Shown here in pieces: positions 36,886-46,337 of a stretch of DNA of 64,000 nt. Source of the stretch: Terriglobia bacterium (lineage in GTDB: Bacteria; Acidobacteriota; Terriglobia; Bryobacterales; Bryobacteraceae); the NCBI GenBank assembly GCA_020073265.1, contig JAIQFN010000008.1:62001-126000 (forward strand). The letters are read 5' to 3'. Positions within the stretch are counted from its first letter, which is position 1; every line of letters begins with the position of its first letter. Below the pieces are notes generated by a model. That model had not been told where the DNA came from and did no database searches. It worked only from the letters and a program-made list of their open reading frames with translations. The translations under genes were made by a program, and so were the position numbers.

Positions 36886-38993
36886 GGCTTCTTGCTCAGC
36901 GCCTCCTGGGTCAGGCCGGAGTTGATCTTGTAGTCTTGAATCTTCACCACCGCGAACTTCTGGCCGCCCTGCACGACGGTCCATTCGAAGGGCAAGCGCA
37001 CACCGGCCACTTCGCGCCAGTCCGAATATGTCAGATCGATGGAAGCGGGGCCTTGCGGGCCGGCTTCCTGATAGGTAAGCTTCAGCGGGACGCCGGTCTT
37101 CTCGTCCACCTGAAGCCGAACGCTTTCGCCGTCCTTGGATGAGATTTCGAGCACTCCGTCTCCGGCGTAGTTGACGGCGCGGTCCGGATCGCGGTCGCTG
37201 AGCGAGAGCGCCAGAATCTGGCGGAACATTTCTCCTCGCGCCTGCTTTAGAACCGCCGCGGGGAGATTCTGGACTCCCTGCATCCCGGCCAGCCAGCCGG
37301 ACTTTCCGTCGGAATAGAGCGACTGCTTGCCGAAGGGAAGCTCGCTCTCCTGCCGCAGCACACCCGACATCAGAAACGAGTTGGTCTGCTTCACCTTCAT
37401 AGGCGGGCCGCCCGGGGTTTGCACGTCGACGTCGGCCTGATACTGCAGGTCCTTCACCGCGGCGAGCTTTTCGGAACCGCCCAGAGACTGCTGCGCGCGC
37501 CGCAACAGATCCTTGCCTTTCTCGAGGCTGGCAGGATCGGTTTGGGAAGTCTCCTGCTTGGGCTCGGGGATGCTGAGATCGATGTCTGAGATCTTCAGGT
37601 CCAGCGCGCTAAGCGGCGTGCCGAAGTCTTTCGGATTGCCGACGGCGATGTAGCTGAGATCCTGCGGCCTGAAATACTGTTTCGCCACCCGCAGCACGTC
37701 GGCCTTGGTAACGGCCGCCACCGCTTTCTGATACTGGAAGATGAAGTCCCTGGGATAGCCGTAGTATTCGTAAACGATCAAGCGGTTCAGCGTTTTGCTG
37801 GGCCGGTCGAAGTTGAAGACAAAGCCATTCAGCACGGTGTCTTTGGCGGTCTGCAATTCCTGGTCGGTGACTTCGCTGGTTCGAATCCGATCCAGCTCGT
37901 CGCGGACCGCTTTCAGCGTGTCAACAGTATGCGCCGATTGCGTGCTGCCGCTGATATGGAACAGACCGGGGTGATCGTACTGCGCTCCCCAGGAGGCTCC
38001 GATGCTGTAGGCCCAACCGTGCTCGGTGCGAACGTTGCGGAACAAGCGGCTGGAGAAACTACCGCCCAGAATCTCAGCGGCCACTTCCAGCGCCGGATAG
38101 TCCTTATCGCGAAGCACGCCGCCCAGGTGTCCTACGTCTAAGAACGTCTGCGTGACATCGGTCTTGGTGGCCAGGAAGATGCCCGGCTCGGCTTTTTCAG
38201 GCACTTTCGGGAACGGCGGAACAGGAGCCTGGCTATACTTCCACTCGCCCAGGAGCTGCTCGAGCGTGGCCTTCATTTCAGCGGTCGAGAAGTCCCCGTA
38301 GATTTCCAACTGGATGTTGGCCGGGAAATAATAGCGCCGGTAAAAGTTCAACAGGTCCTGGCGCTGGATGTTGTCGACGTCCGAGTACTCCATCTGCCAG
38401 CCATAGGAATTGTCGCGGCCATAGAGGATGTCGCTGAACTCGCGCTCGGCAATCCCGTGCGCGTCGTCGTTGCGGCGGGAGATCTCGCTGCGCAATTGCG
38501 TTTTGGCGAGATCCAGTTTGTCCTCGCGAAATTCGGGCGCGGTCAGCAGATCCTTGAACACCCGGAGCACTTGAGCCGTGTTCTCCTTGAGGCAGGAGAA
38601 TCTCAGAGTGCCGGACGATTCACCGATCTGGCTTTCCACCGACGCAGCGATGTTTTCGAGTTCGACGTCGAGCTGATCGCCGGTCTTGGAGGTAGTGCCG
38701 CCCGCCCGCAGAACATCGCCGGTCAGTCCTGCCAGGCCGATTTTGCCCTTTGGATCGAAAAGATTGCCGGTCCGGATCAGCGCGGTTCCGCTGACGAGCG
38801 GCAGTTCGTGATCTTCCAGCATGAACACCTTCATCCCGTTCGACAATGTCACTTCAGCGGGCACGGGAGGATTGATGGGCGGCAGCGGAGCGTATTTCAG
38901 ATCCTTATAGGAAGGCAGAACAATGGCGTGGCGCACCTCGGTTTGCGCGCCCAGCACGCCTGCCAGCAGGACGCCAATCAGGAGCGGCTTCAT
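36882..38993 (-). CDS. M16-like peptidase subunit without zinc motif, fused to a LolA-fold domain
   Basis: A 703-residue exported protein (signal MKPLLIGVLLAGVLGAQ). Residues about 45-490 are the M16 two-lobe fold, but where HxxEH should be the sequence reads GLAGLTGDVLRAGGT, so the zinc ligands are absent. R/Y motif sequences such as IGASWGAQYDHPGLFHISGS, used by partner subunits, are conserved. Residues about 495-700 are a beta-rich domain related to the next gene product. Such inactive M16 subunits pair with an active one, as in mitochondrial processing peptidase and bacterial M16B heterodimers. It overlaps the active subunit gene by four bases. Confidence 0.9.
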   Translation of the reverse strand: MKPLLIGVLLAGVLGAQTEVRHAIVLPSYKDLKYAPLPPINPPVPAEVTLSNGMKVFMLEDHELPLVSGTALIRTGNLFDPKGKIGLAGLTGDVLRAGGTTSKTGDQLDVELENIAASVESQIGESSGTLRFSCLKENTAQVLRVFKDLLTAPEFREDKLDLAKTQLRSEISRRNDDAHGIAEREFSDILYGRDNSYGWQMEYSDVDNIQRQDLLNFYRRYYFPANIQLEIYGDFSTAEMKATLEQLLGEWKYSQAPVPPFPKVPEKAEPGIFLATKTDVTQTFLDVGHLGGVLRDKDYPALEVAAEILGGSFSSRLFRNVRTEHGWAYSIGASWGAQYDHPGLFHISGSTQSAHTVDTLKAVRDELDRIRTSEVTDQELQTAKDTVLNGFVFNFDRPSKTLNRLIVYEYYGYPRDFIFQYQKAVAAVTKADVLRVAKQYFRPQDLSYIAVGNPKDFGTPLSALDLKISDIDLSIPEPKQETSQTDPASLEKGKDLLRRAQQSLGGSEKLAAVKDLQYQADVDVQTPGGPPMKVKQTNSFLMSGVLRQESELPFGKQSLYSDGKSGWLAGMQGVQNLPAAVLKQARGEMFRQILALSLSDRDPDRAVNYAGDGVLEISSKDGESVRLQVDEKTGVPLKLTYQEAGPQGPASIDLTYSDWREVAGVRLPFEWTVVQGGQKFAVVKIQDYKINSGLTQEALSKKP

Positions 38994-40510
38994 TGTCCTT
39001 GTCCTTTCTGCTCGCCGGCTGCGCGCGCGGGCGCATAAGTGTAAACCACGGTGCGGGTCTCCGGAACGAAGTACTGCTTGGCCACGCGCTGCACGTCGTC
39101 GGCGGTGACTTTCGCGATGTCGTCGATGCCGGTAAACAGCTTGCGCCAGTCTCCGTAGTTGACGTGATAGAAGGTGAGCGCCTCCGCCATTCCGGCATTG
39201 CTGTCCAGCCTCCGGACGAGCGAGGCCCGCACTTTGGTCTTGATGCGGTTGAGCGTATCGTCGGTGACCTTATCGGTCTTCAAACGATCGATGATCTGAT
39301 AAGCGGCCTTCTCGTTCTCCTCCACGGTATGCCCTCGATTGGGGACCAGGAACAACAAGAACAGGTTGGGATACTTGCCGCCCGGAAACGAAGCCTGCGC
39401 GGCGGCGCCCAGTGCGATCTTCTGATCGCGCACCAGCTCGGTGTAGAACAGCCCGGTTCGCTCGCCGGAGAGAATCTCGTTTAGCACATCGAACACCGGG
39501 TCATCCTTGTCGTTCTGATCGGGCCGTTTGTAACCGACGAGGATAAAGGGCTGGGCCGGGGATTCCACCTTGACGCGCTTCTCACCCTTCTGGACCGGCT
39601 CCACCGTGCGCGGGCCGCTGGGCAGCGGTCCGGAAGGCAGAATGGAAAAATACTTGTCGGCCAGCCTGCGGCACTCCTTGGGATCCACGTCGCCCGCGAT
39701 GCTGATGGTGATGTTGGCGGGCACGTAGTACTTCTTGTAGAAAGCGATCGCCTCGGTCAGGCGGAAGTTGTCGATGTCGCTGGCCCATCCGCCGGGCATG
39801 TTGCGGTAAGGATGAGCGGCAAAAGCGGTAGCCAGCAGCGCCTCCACCAGCCCTCCTTGCGGGCTCGATTCGACGCGCATGCGGCGCTCCTCCCGCACCA
39901 CGTCGCGCTCCTTGTAGAATTCGCGGAAAACCGGATCGTAAAAGCGCTGCGATTCGAGCAGGAACCAGAGCTCCAGGCGGTTGCGGGGAAAATTGTAGAA
40001 GTAGTTGGTGGAGTCCTCGCCAGTTCCGGCGTTCATGCCGACGCCGCCGTTTTCTTCGATGAGCTGCGGATAGGCGTTGGGAATCACGAAGCTGTTGGCC
40101 TTGTCCATGGCGGCCTTGAGCTGCTGCTGGAGTTCGGCGAGCTTGGCCTTATCCGCTTTGAGTCCCTTGTTCCGCTCGGCGTCGTAGCGGTCGTAGACGT
40201 GCTCCGCTTCGTCCATGGCCTGGCGCTCGAGCGCGTAGTTCTTGGTCCCGATCGTCTGGGTGCCTTTGAAGGCCATGTGCTCGAACATGTGCGCGATGCC
40301 GGTCTCGCCGCTGGGGTCGTCCACCGAGCCGGCGTTCACATAGGAGTGGAACGACACCACCGGCGCTTCGTGACGCTCGAAGATGATGAAGTGGAGTCCG
40401 TTGCCGAGCGTGAACTCAGTAACTCGCTTCTCGAAGTCCGAGAGCGACTGGGCCAGCAAAGCGAGCGGAAAGACGAGCAGCAGGATGAGCTTGACGGTAG
40501 GTGATTTCAT
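38990..40510 (-). CDS. Catalytic M16 family zinc peptidase
   Basis: A 506-residue exported or periplasmic peptidase (signal MKSPTVKLILLLVFPLALLAQ). The inverted zinc motif HMFEH is at residues 74-78 (GIAHMFEHMAFKGT), with the downstream Glu in KERDVVREERRMRVE. An unusually long insertion of about 45 mostly helical residues (EAEHVYDRYDAERNKG and on) lies between them. It probably degrades peptides together with the inactive partner encoded downstream. The order active subunit, inactive subunit, LolA-fold protein is kept in one overlapping operon. Confidence 0.93.
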   Translation of the reverse strand: MKSPTVKLILLLVFPLALLAQSLSDFEKRVTEFTLGNGLHFIIFERHEAPVVSFHSYVNAGSVDDPSGETGIAHMFEHMAFKGTQTIGTKNYALERQAMDEAEHVYDRYDAERNKGLKADKAKLAELQQQLKAAMDKANSFVIPNAYPQLIEENGGVGMNAGTGEDSTNYFYNFPRNRLELWFLLESQRFYDPVFREFYKERDVVREERRMRVESSPQGGLVEALLATAFAAHPYRNMPGGWASDIDNFRLTEAIAFYKKYYVPANITISIAGDVDPKECRRLADKYFSILPSGPLPSGPRTVEPVQKGEKRVKVESPAQPFILVGYKRPDQNDKDDPVFDVLNEILSGERTGLFYTELVRDQKIALGAAAQASFPGGKYPNLFLLFLVPNRGHTVEENEKAAYQIIDRLKTDKVTDDTLNRIKTKVRASLVRRLDSNAGMAEALTFYHVNYGDWRKLFTGIDDIAKVTADDVQRVAKQYFVPETRTVVYTYAPARAAGEQKGQGQ

Positions 40511-40597
40511 GCGGGTGCTACTAATATTGTAACGGGCGAGGCTGGCCGGAGGTTGTTAAGCGTGCGGGATTGCCGAGGCGGTCGTGAGGCCACCTCG

Positions 40598-43453
40598 TTA
40601 CTTCGAGACCGTCAGGGTGGCCGGAGGGCTGTCGACCCCGCCGATCCTTACCACCACCGATTGGGGACCGGCCGCGAGTCCGGCAGGCACCTGAAAATTG
40701 ATCTGCACCACCCCCACCAATCCCGGCGGAATGCCGATGAACTGGATGGGCGCGGATGCTGCACCTACCGTCACGCTTGCCGATTGCACAGGCGCCGGAA
40801 GATTGTTGAGCGAGGTGCTCGCCGGCGGCGCGGCTCCGGTGGGAATCGACGGCGCGACCGCTCCCTGGCCGGTAATGAACATCGTGACTAGCTGGTCAGA
40901 CGACGCACTCCCGGTTGGCACCAGAGTTCCCTTCGCATCGGTGAAAATGGCGGGCGCGGCGGCAGTAACGGCGAAAGTGCTCTTGGCGGTGCGGCCGTTG
41001 TTCGTCACCACCAACTCCGCGGTAGTGTCAACGGGCACTTCGTATGGGATCTGAATATTCAATTGACCGGGCGAAACGAAATAGAGCGGCGCGGTGACGC
41101 CGTTGACGGCGGCCGAGGCTCCGGCCAATTGGGAAGGCAACGGAAGCGACCCCGCTTGCCAGGTGGAGGGAGCGAGCGCGGAACCGAATACAGTCAGCAC
41201 CATTCCGGGCGCATAGGACTTGCGGAACGAAGCGCCGTTGGCGAGGGCCGAAACCGCTGGCGGGCCGGAAACCGAAGAAGTCACGCTCACGGTGGCCGAG
41301 GCCGAGGCGCCGCCGTAGAAGAAGTCGCCGTTATAAAGCGCGGTCATGGTGTTGGTTCCCAGAGGCAACTCAGCGCCTGACGCGATGACGGTCGCGCCAG
41401 ACGATCCTCTGGCGCCTCGCAAAGTAGGTGAATCCAGCAAGACGCCGTTCAGGTAAAACTTCACGGTGCCCGAGGGCGTCCCTCCATCCGTGCTGGCGAC
41501 GGCGGCTGTGAACGTCACGCTGCCCGTGGACGCGATGGCCGCAGCGCTCGACGAGAGCGTCATGGCGGGAGTGCCGCGCGCGATGGAGCTGTTCTGGCTG
41601 GTCCAAGCCAGCGCCAGGTGATGCGCATCCACCGAGCCGAGCCCGGAGGCCTGGTCGTAACCGGGACCGGCACTGAAACCAAAAGATCCGGGGGTGCAAT
41701 TGCGCGACCTGGCGCCGCAATTCACGGTGACGATGTTGTCGCCGTCCAAGATGTCGTGAAAGACGCCGGAAGCGATCTGCGCCAGACCGTACAGCATGGG
41801 ATTCATGTTGCCGAGCCCTGGGCTGGATTGCGCGCCGACCGACACCAGGTAGTGATTCAGCAACGTGGCGATGCCTGCAAAGACCGGCGCCGACACCGAT
41901 GTTCCTCCGTAAATCCGGAAGGCACCGCGAGTGGAAACCATGTACCCGTCGTGGCCGGCCGAGGCGGACAGCGACACGTCGGGAACATTGCGGGCGCTGT
42001 TGTCGGGAACTCCGGGGCCCCTTTGCCAGGAGGGTTGCGAGAAGACCACGCTCGCGCCGCCGCCGCCCGCGCCCGGATTCCCGAGGGAGCTTTCGTTCCA
42101 CACCATTTCCGGGATGTATCCTAAGGCCGAACCGCTATTGACGTTGTTGGTGTCGCTCCAATACTGGCCGGTGCCTTCGGCGAACTGAGTCCCACCCACG
42201 CCAGTGACTTCCGGGATGCTGGCGGGGATGTCCACGGATGGGCCGCCATTGGAGGACGAGGTCGAGGTGATGCAATCCGCGCCACCCGAGTCACCCGAGG
42301 CGGTGAACCAGGTGATGCCCTGGGCGTTGCCCTGCTGCGCCCAGGATTGAAACGTGAGCGCATCCGAGTTGGGAGTCTCGGTCTCACACAACCCGTAACT
42401 GACGCTGATGACGGGCGCGAGATTCTGATCGATGGCGTACTGGACGGATTCCAGAACGTCGTCCGAAAACACGTAGATGACAGCGGCGTTGGGAGCGACG
42501 GCTCCGGACCATTCAATATCCAGGTCGGCTTCCGGCAGATCGGTGGCGGAGACTCCCGGGTCCTTGGTGTCGGGGACCTGAACGATCTGGGGATCGCTGG
42601 CCGGCAGGTTGAACCGGCTGCGGAACTGCTGGATGTCTGAAAGATCGATCTGGGTTTGCCCGGCGATCACCAGCTTCTGCCCGGAGCCATCGATACCCGC
42701 TCCGTACATTTCCCTGATGTTGTAGATGGTGGCGATATCGTCGGGGGTGAGAAAATGATTGCCGCTGGTGGGAGCCGTGTAGGCCGGCGATTCGGAGACC
42801 GTGGCGGAAGCGTGCAGCCTCGAAAGCGGCCGCATGCGGAAATCGTGCAGCCCGCGCACGCTGCGGACCACTGCCTGCAGAGCCACGGGAACGGATGGAT
42901 CGGTGACGTTGGCGAAATGCATCTCGCCGTTCACGTCATATTGGTGCAGCTCGGTTCGAAATGCCGCTTGTACCTGGGCGGCGGTGCCACTGAACGAGAT
43001 CCAGTTGCGGGCGCGCGCAACGCCGGTCACTTTCAAATTCTGGCTTGCGAGCCAGGCGGCGATCTGGTGGATGTCGTCCATGCTGGCGCCGAAGCGGTCG
43101 GCATACTGCTCAGGGGTGAGCCAGCGATGGTAGTCCGCCGAAGAGGGATCCTGCTGCGCCGCGAGCAGCCGCTCGAGGTCGGCCTGCTGACTGGCCGAGG
43201 GCTTGAGGACGACCGTAAGTCGCGCGAGAACCCGGGCAGGGTCCACCGGTCCACGATCGAATTCCGGACGGGCGCTGGGATTCAGGTGGCCGCCCAGCAT
43301 GGCGCGCCGAGTGTTGTCGATTGCGCCGCTGATGCGATTCCGCTGGGCCATCAAGGGTATGGTCGAAAGGGCAAGCAGCAAGACCACGATCGCCGCTTTG
43401 CCGATAGGGTTACCACCAATTGAAGTTAGAGGATTATTGCGATACTGTTGCAT
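40598..43453 (-). CDS. Secreted S53 (sedolisin/kumamolisin) protease with Ig-like and TIGR03437-type C-terminal domains
   Basis: A 951-residue acid-acting serine-carboxyl peptidase precursor. It has an N-terminal hydrophobic signal (about 19-36), a pro-kumamolisin activation domain (about 70-210), then the catalytic domain (about 235-625) with Glu308 and Asp312 in PEADLDIEW, Asp388 in TASGDSGG, and Ser519 in YGGTSVSAP. The late HDILDGDN provides Ca ligands. An Ig-like repeat (about 640-730) and a TIGR03437-type domain (about 735-950, FRKSYAPGMVLTVFGSALAP, LPLPSQLAGASAAVNG, YFVSPGQLNIQIPYEV) follow. These are typical Solibacter-type extracellular enzymes. The gene is divergent from a methyltransferase. 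Confidence 0.93.
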   Translation of the reverse strand: MQQYRNNPLTSIGGNPIGKAAIVVLLLALSTIPLMAQRNRISGAIDNTRRAMLGGHLNPSARPEFDRGPVDPARVLARLTVVLKPSASQQADLERLLAAQQDPSSADYHRWLTPEQYADRFGASMDDIHQIAAWLASQNLKVTGVARARNWISFSGTAAQVQAAFRTELHQYDVNGEMHFANVTDPSVPVALQAVVRSVRGLHDFRMRPLSRLHASATVSESPAYTAPTSGNHFLTPDDIATIYNIREMYGAGIDGSGQKLVIAGQTQIDLSDIQQFRSRFNLPASDPQIVQVPDTKDPGVSATDLPEADLDIEWSGAVAPNAAVIYVFSDDVLESVQYAIDQNLAPVISVSYGLCETETPNSDALTFQSWAQQGNAQGITWFTASGDSGGADCITSTSSSNGGPSVDIPASIPEVTGVGGTQFAEGTGQYWSDTNNVNSGSALGYIPEMVWNESSLGNPGAGGGGASVVFSQPSWQRGPGVPDNSARNVPDVSLSASAGHDGYMVSTRGAFRIYGGTSVSAPVFAGIATLLNHYLVSVGAQSSPGLGNMNPMLYGLAQIASGVFHDILDGDNIVTVNCGARSRNCTPGSFGFSAGPGYDQASGLGSVDAHHLALAWTSQNSSIARGTPAMTLSSSAAAIASTGSVTFTAAVASTDGGTPSGTVKFYLNGVLLDSPTLRGARGSSGATVIASGAELPLGTNTMTALYNGDFFYGGASASATVSVTSSVSGPPAVSALANGASFRKSYAPGMVLTVFGSALAPSTWQAGSLPLPSQLAGASAAVNGVTAPLYFVSPGQLNIQIPYEVPVDTTAELVVTNNGRTAKSTFAVTAAAPAIFTDAKGTLVPTGSASSDQLVTMFITGQGAVAPSIPTGAAPPASTSLNNLPAPVQSASVTVGAASAPIQFIGIPPGLVGVVQINFQVPAGLAAGPQSVVVRIGGVDSPPATLTVSK

Positions 43454-43595
43454 GTTGCCGCTAAAAACGGATCACCCCGCCGTTGATTCTTGTATAGCAG
43501 ACGGCGAGCGAGGAATGGGGGTTACCGGAACTTGCGGTCAGACGCCCGAAATAGGGTTTTCACTGTAGAATCGATGACGTGTAAGGAGGTGCGGC

Positions 43596-44414
43596 ATGCA
43601 GCCCGCCCAAGATGGCCTGGAACGGCTGAAGCAGGGGATGCGCAGGACCTGGATGGCCGGCGATTTCGGACAACTCGCGCGCTACACGGCGCAATGCGCC
43701 GAAGAATTCGTCGATCGGCTGGACATTCAGGCTGGCATGCGAGTGCTCGACGTGGCGTGTGGCACCGGGAACCTGGCCATCGCGGCGGCGCGCAAGGGAG
43801 CGCAGGTTTCCGGCGTGGATTTCGCGACCAATCTGCTGGAGCAGGCGCGTCAAAGGGCCGCTGCCGAGGGCCTGCAGGCGACCTTCGAGGAGGGCGACGC
43901 GGAGCGGTTGCATTATCCCGATGCTCAGTTCGACGTGGTGATGAGCATGTTTGGAGCGATGTTTCCTCCGCGTCCCGAGCTGGTGGCGGCGGAGCTGGCG
44001 CGGGTGTGCCGTACCGGAGGCAGGATTGCGATGGCGAACTGGACGCCGGGCGGTTTCATCGGCCAGGTTTTCGCAGTGGGCGGCCGCTATATCGCACCGC
44101 CCGAGAACGTCCCGGCGCCGGTGCTGTGGGGCGAAGTAGAGATCGTGCGGCAGCGGCTGGGCGCTTATGCTTCCGAGATCCGGACGACGCGGCAGATGGC
44201 CGAATTCGATTTTCCTTTTCCGCCTGCCGACGTGGTGGCGTTCTTCCGCGAGTATTTCGGGCCGACCAAAATGGCGTTCTCGCGGCTGGATGCGGAAGCA
44301 CAATCAGCTTACGCTGCGGATCTTGAGGCGCTGTGGCGCGAGCACAATCAGGCGGGCAGCGGGCGGACGCTGGTGCGGGCGGAGTATCTGGAGGTGGTGG
44401 CGGTGCGGCGTTGA
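43596..44414 (+). CDS. Class I SAM-dependent methyltransferase (UbiE-like)
   Basis: A 272-residue protein. Motif I is MRVLDVACGTGNLAIAAARKGAQVSGVD, and FEEGDAERLHYPDAQFDVVMSMFGAMF is typical of UbiE/COQ5-like enzymes. PRPELVAAELARVCRTGGRIAMANWTP follows as motif III. It has an excellent AAGGAGG Shine-Dalgarno six bases before ATG. The C-terminal half has no obvious partner motif. Likely a small-molecule methyltransferase of unknown substrate; it is convergent with the phosphoesterase gene. Confidence 0.88.
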   Translation: MQPAQDGLERLKQGMRRTWMAGDFGQLARYTAQCAEEFVDRLDIQAGMRVLDVACGTGNLAIAAARKGAQVSGVDFATNLLEQARQRAAAEGLQATFEEGDAERLHYPDAQFDVVMSMFGAMFPPRPELVAAELARVCRTGGRIAMANWTPGGFIGQVFAVGGRYIAPPENVPAPVLWGEVEIVRQRLGAYASEIRTTRQMAEFDFPFPPADVVAFFREYFGPTKMAFSRLDAEAQSAYAADLEALWREHNQAGSGRTLVRAEYLEVVAVRR

Positions 44415-44424
44415 AGACGCCGTG

Positions 44425-45291
44425 TCACTTGGCGGGTGCCGGAGTTGGCGAAAGCGCGTTGGGGATGTTGCCCAGGCCGTAGTACTTGTCTTCGATCGAC
44501 GACGAAGATACTTTCACGATGCGGAGTCCTGACGTTGCATCCTCCAGCGGCATTCCCACTGGCCCCGTAGTCACCATGCGCAGCGAACCGGTGCGTCCGG
44601 AGGCGTTGCGATGGTAGTGGCCTGCGAAGACTGCCGACACGCCGTACTTTTCGAACAGCGCCAGGTATTTCGCGCGAGCTTCCGTGGGAATGTTGAAATA
44701 CTGGCCGGGTTCGTCCGCGTTTTCGAGAAACCAGGGAATGTGCTGGAATACGACGCGCCACCGGATTCCATCCGCTGAGGCCTCCTCCAGTTCGCGCCGC
44801 AGCCATTGTTCCTGCCGCGCCGCCTCGTCCGGGGCTTTGTCCGGATGTTGGATTAGGCTCGAGTCTAGAACGAAGCCGGCTAGATCTCCGTGGCGGAACG
44901 TGTAGTAATCGGGTCCAAACCGTTCGCGATAGGCAGCCAGGGAAGCGGCCGTCGGCTCGTTGCCTACGTCGTGATTGCCCGCGACGTTGTAGAGCTTGAT
45001 GGCGGGGTCCAGTCGGCCCGCGACGCGCAGGTACTCGCGGATCTCTCCCGCATCGCCCGGCTTGTTCACCAGATCTCCGCAGACCACCACAAAGGCCGGC
45101 TTCAGACGGTTCGCGGTCGCAATGGCGAATTCGAAATTGGCGGTTTCCTGCGTGAAGTCGCGGTCAGACGTGTACATGCCGAACTGCGGATCGGACATCT
45201 GGAGGAAGTAGAGATCCGCCGCGGCGAGCCAGGATTGAGCGGCAAGAATTGTCAGTCCCCAGAGCGCTGTTTGACGAGCGAGCTTCTTCAT
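44425..45291 (-). CDS. Secreted calcineurin-like metallophosphoesterase
   Basis: A 288-residue exported phosphoesterase (signal MKKLARQTALWGLTILAAQSWLAA). Metal-ligand blocks are MSDPQFGMY (in place of the usual DxH), VVCGDLVNKPGD, NVAGNHDVGN, QHIPWF and AGHYHRNA. The closest known pattern is the CPPED1/ICC-type family. It is the last of at least three genes reading minus-strand from 47345, with gaps of 10 and 28 bases. Substrate unknown. Confidence 0.87.
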   Translation of the reverse strand: MKKLARQTALWGLTILAAQSWLAAADLYFLQMSDPQFGMYTSDRDFTQETANFEFAIATANRLKPAFVVVCGDLVNKPGDAGEIREYLRVAGRLDPAIKLYNVAGNHDVGNEPTAASLAAYRERFGPDYYTFRHGDLAGFVLDSSLIQHPDKAPDEAARQEQWLRRELEEASADGIRWRVVFQHIPWFLENADEPGQYFNIPTEARAKYLALFEKYGVSAVFAGHYHRNASGRTGSLRMVTTGPVGMPLEDATSGLRIVKVSSSSIEDKYYGLGNIPNALSPTPAPAK

Positions 45292-45319
45292 CTGGGGAAT
45301 TGATCTGGACGATCTGCCG

Positions 45320-46327
45320 TTATTTCTTGCCGGCTTTTTCGGCTTCTTGCTTGCGCGCGCCGCCCAGGATGTCGGTCATGGCATAGTTGCCTTCGTGGCA
45401 GGCGTACTCGTAGACCGGTCCAGGCGTAGCGCGGAACGGAAACTCCATGGTCCACTGCTTGGCGTAAGTGGAGGGATCGTCAATGGTGGCACGGTAGAGG
45501 ATCGTGTCGGGATCGATGCGCTGGAAGCGCTCAATCACCTTCAAGTTCTCCGAAGCGCCATAGAACGCGTTGTCCTCGCGGAAGTTGGTGGTCTCAACCA
45601 CCAGTGCGTCGCCTTCCCAGTGGCCGATCGAGTCGCCCAGCAGCGTGCGGACGTTGGCGGGCTTGTGCGTGCCGTTCATGCGGATGACGCGGACGTCGTG
45701 CACCATTTCGACCAGGATCATGATGTTGTCCTTGGTCTGGACGATCTGATAGGTGTTGTTGTAGAGCACCGGCATCATGGGCGGGCCGGCGGTGGAACCG
45801 AACCCGATGACGCAGCGCTCGCTCAGCGGCCGAGCCTGGACGTTATCGTAGTTGTTAAAGCTGCGCATCATCTTGCCTAGCCGGTCCATGGCTTCTTTGG
45901 TGAGCGCGGGCCTCTTCCCGTCCGCAGGATCGATGATCAGCGAGCTTCGCTTGACGCCGTCGATGCGGATCATCTCGGAGCCTCGGTCGAGGAACAACGC
46001 GTTGTATCCGCCGGTACCGGAGGAACCCGCGGCGCGAATGATGGGGCCATCCGACTTGCCGTCTTCGTCCTTGAGGTCCTGCGCCTGGGCCTTTTCATAC
46101 GCGGTCGCTTCGGCGTCGGTCAGGTTCGGCTTGCCTGCAAACTGCGCCGGCCGCTCCATGGGTGTGACGGTGGCGTTGGTCCAGATTCCCGAAAAGTCGG
46201 GATGGCCGTCGGCGGTGCGCGGCGCCGCTGTCTTCGCTTTCGTCGCCGCTCGCTGGGTTTGGGCGGAAACCGGCGCGGTGATCAGAATCGCCGCCGCGCC
46301 GAGGGATGCGAGAATTTGGTAACGCAT
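45320..46327 (-). CDS. Secreted protein of unknown function, tandem paralog 1
   Basis: A 335-residue exported protein (signal MRYQILASLGAAAILITAPVSAQ). It starts the mature region with the Acidobacteriota-type block TADGHPDFSGIWTNATVTPMERP. It is highly similar to the following paralog over the whole length, including RPLSERCVIGFGSTAGPPMM and GPVYEYACHEGNYAMTDILG. No enzyme motif is recognised. Such proteins are common in Acidobacteriota as exported paralogs without known function. Confidence 0.72.
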   Translation of the reverse strand: MRYQILASLGAAAILITAPVSAQTQRAATKAKTAAPRTADGHPDFSGIWTNATVTPMERPAQFAGKPNLTDAEATAYEKAQAQDLKDEDGKSDGPIIRAAGSSGTGGYNALFLDRGSEMIRIDGVKRSSLIIDPADGKRPALTKEAMDRLGKMMRSFNNYDNVQARPLSERCVIGFGSTAGPPMMPVLYNNTYQIVQTKDNIMILVEMVHDVRVIRMNGTHKPANVRTLLGDSIGHWEGDALVVETTNFREDNAFYGASENLKVIERFQRIDPDTILYRATIDDPSTYAKQWTMEFPFRATPGPVYEYACHEGNYAMTDILGGARKQEAEKAGKK

Positions 46328-46337
46328 TGAGGCCTCC

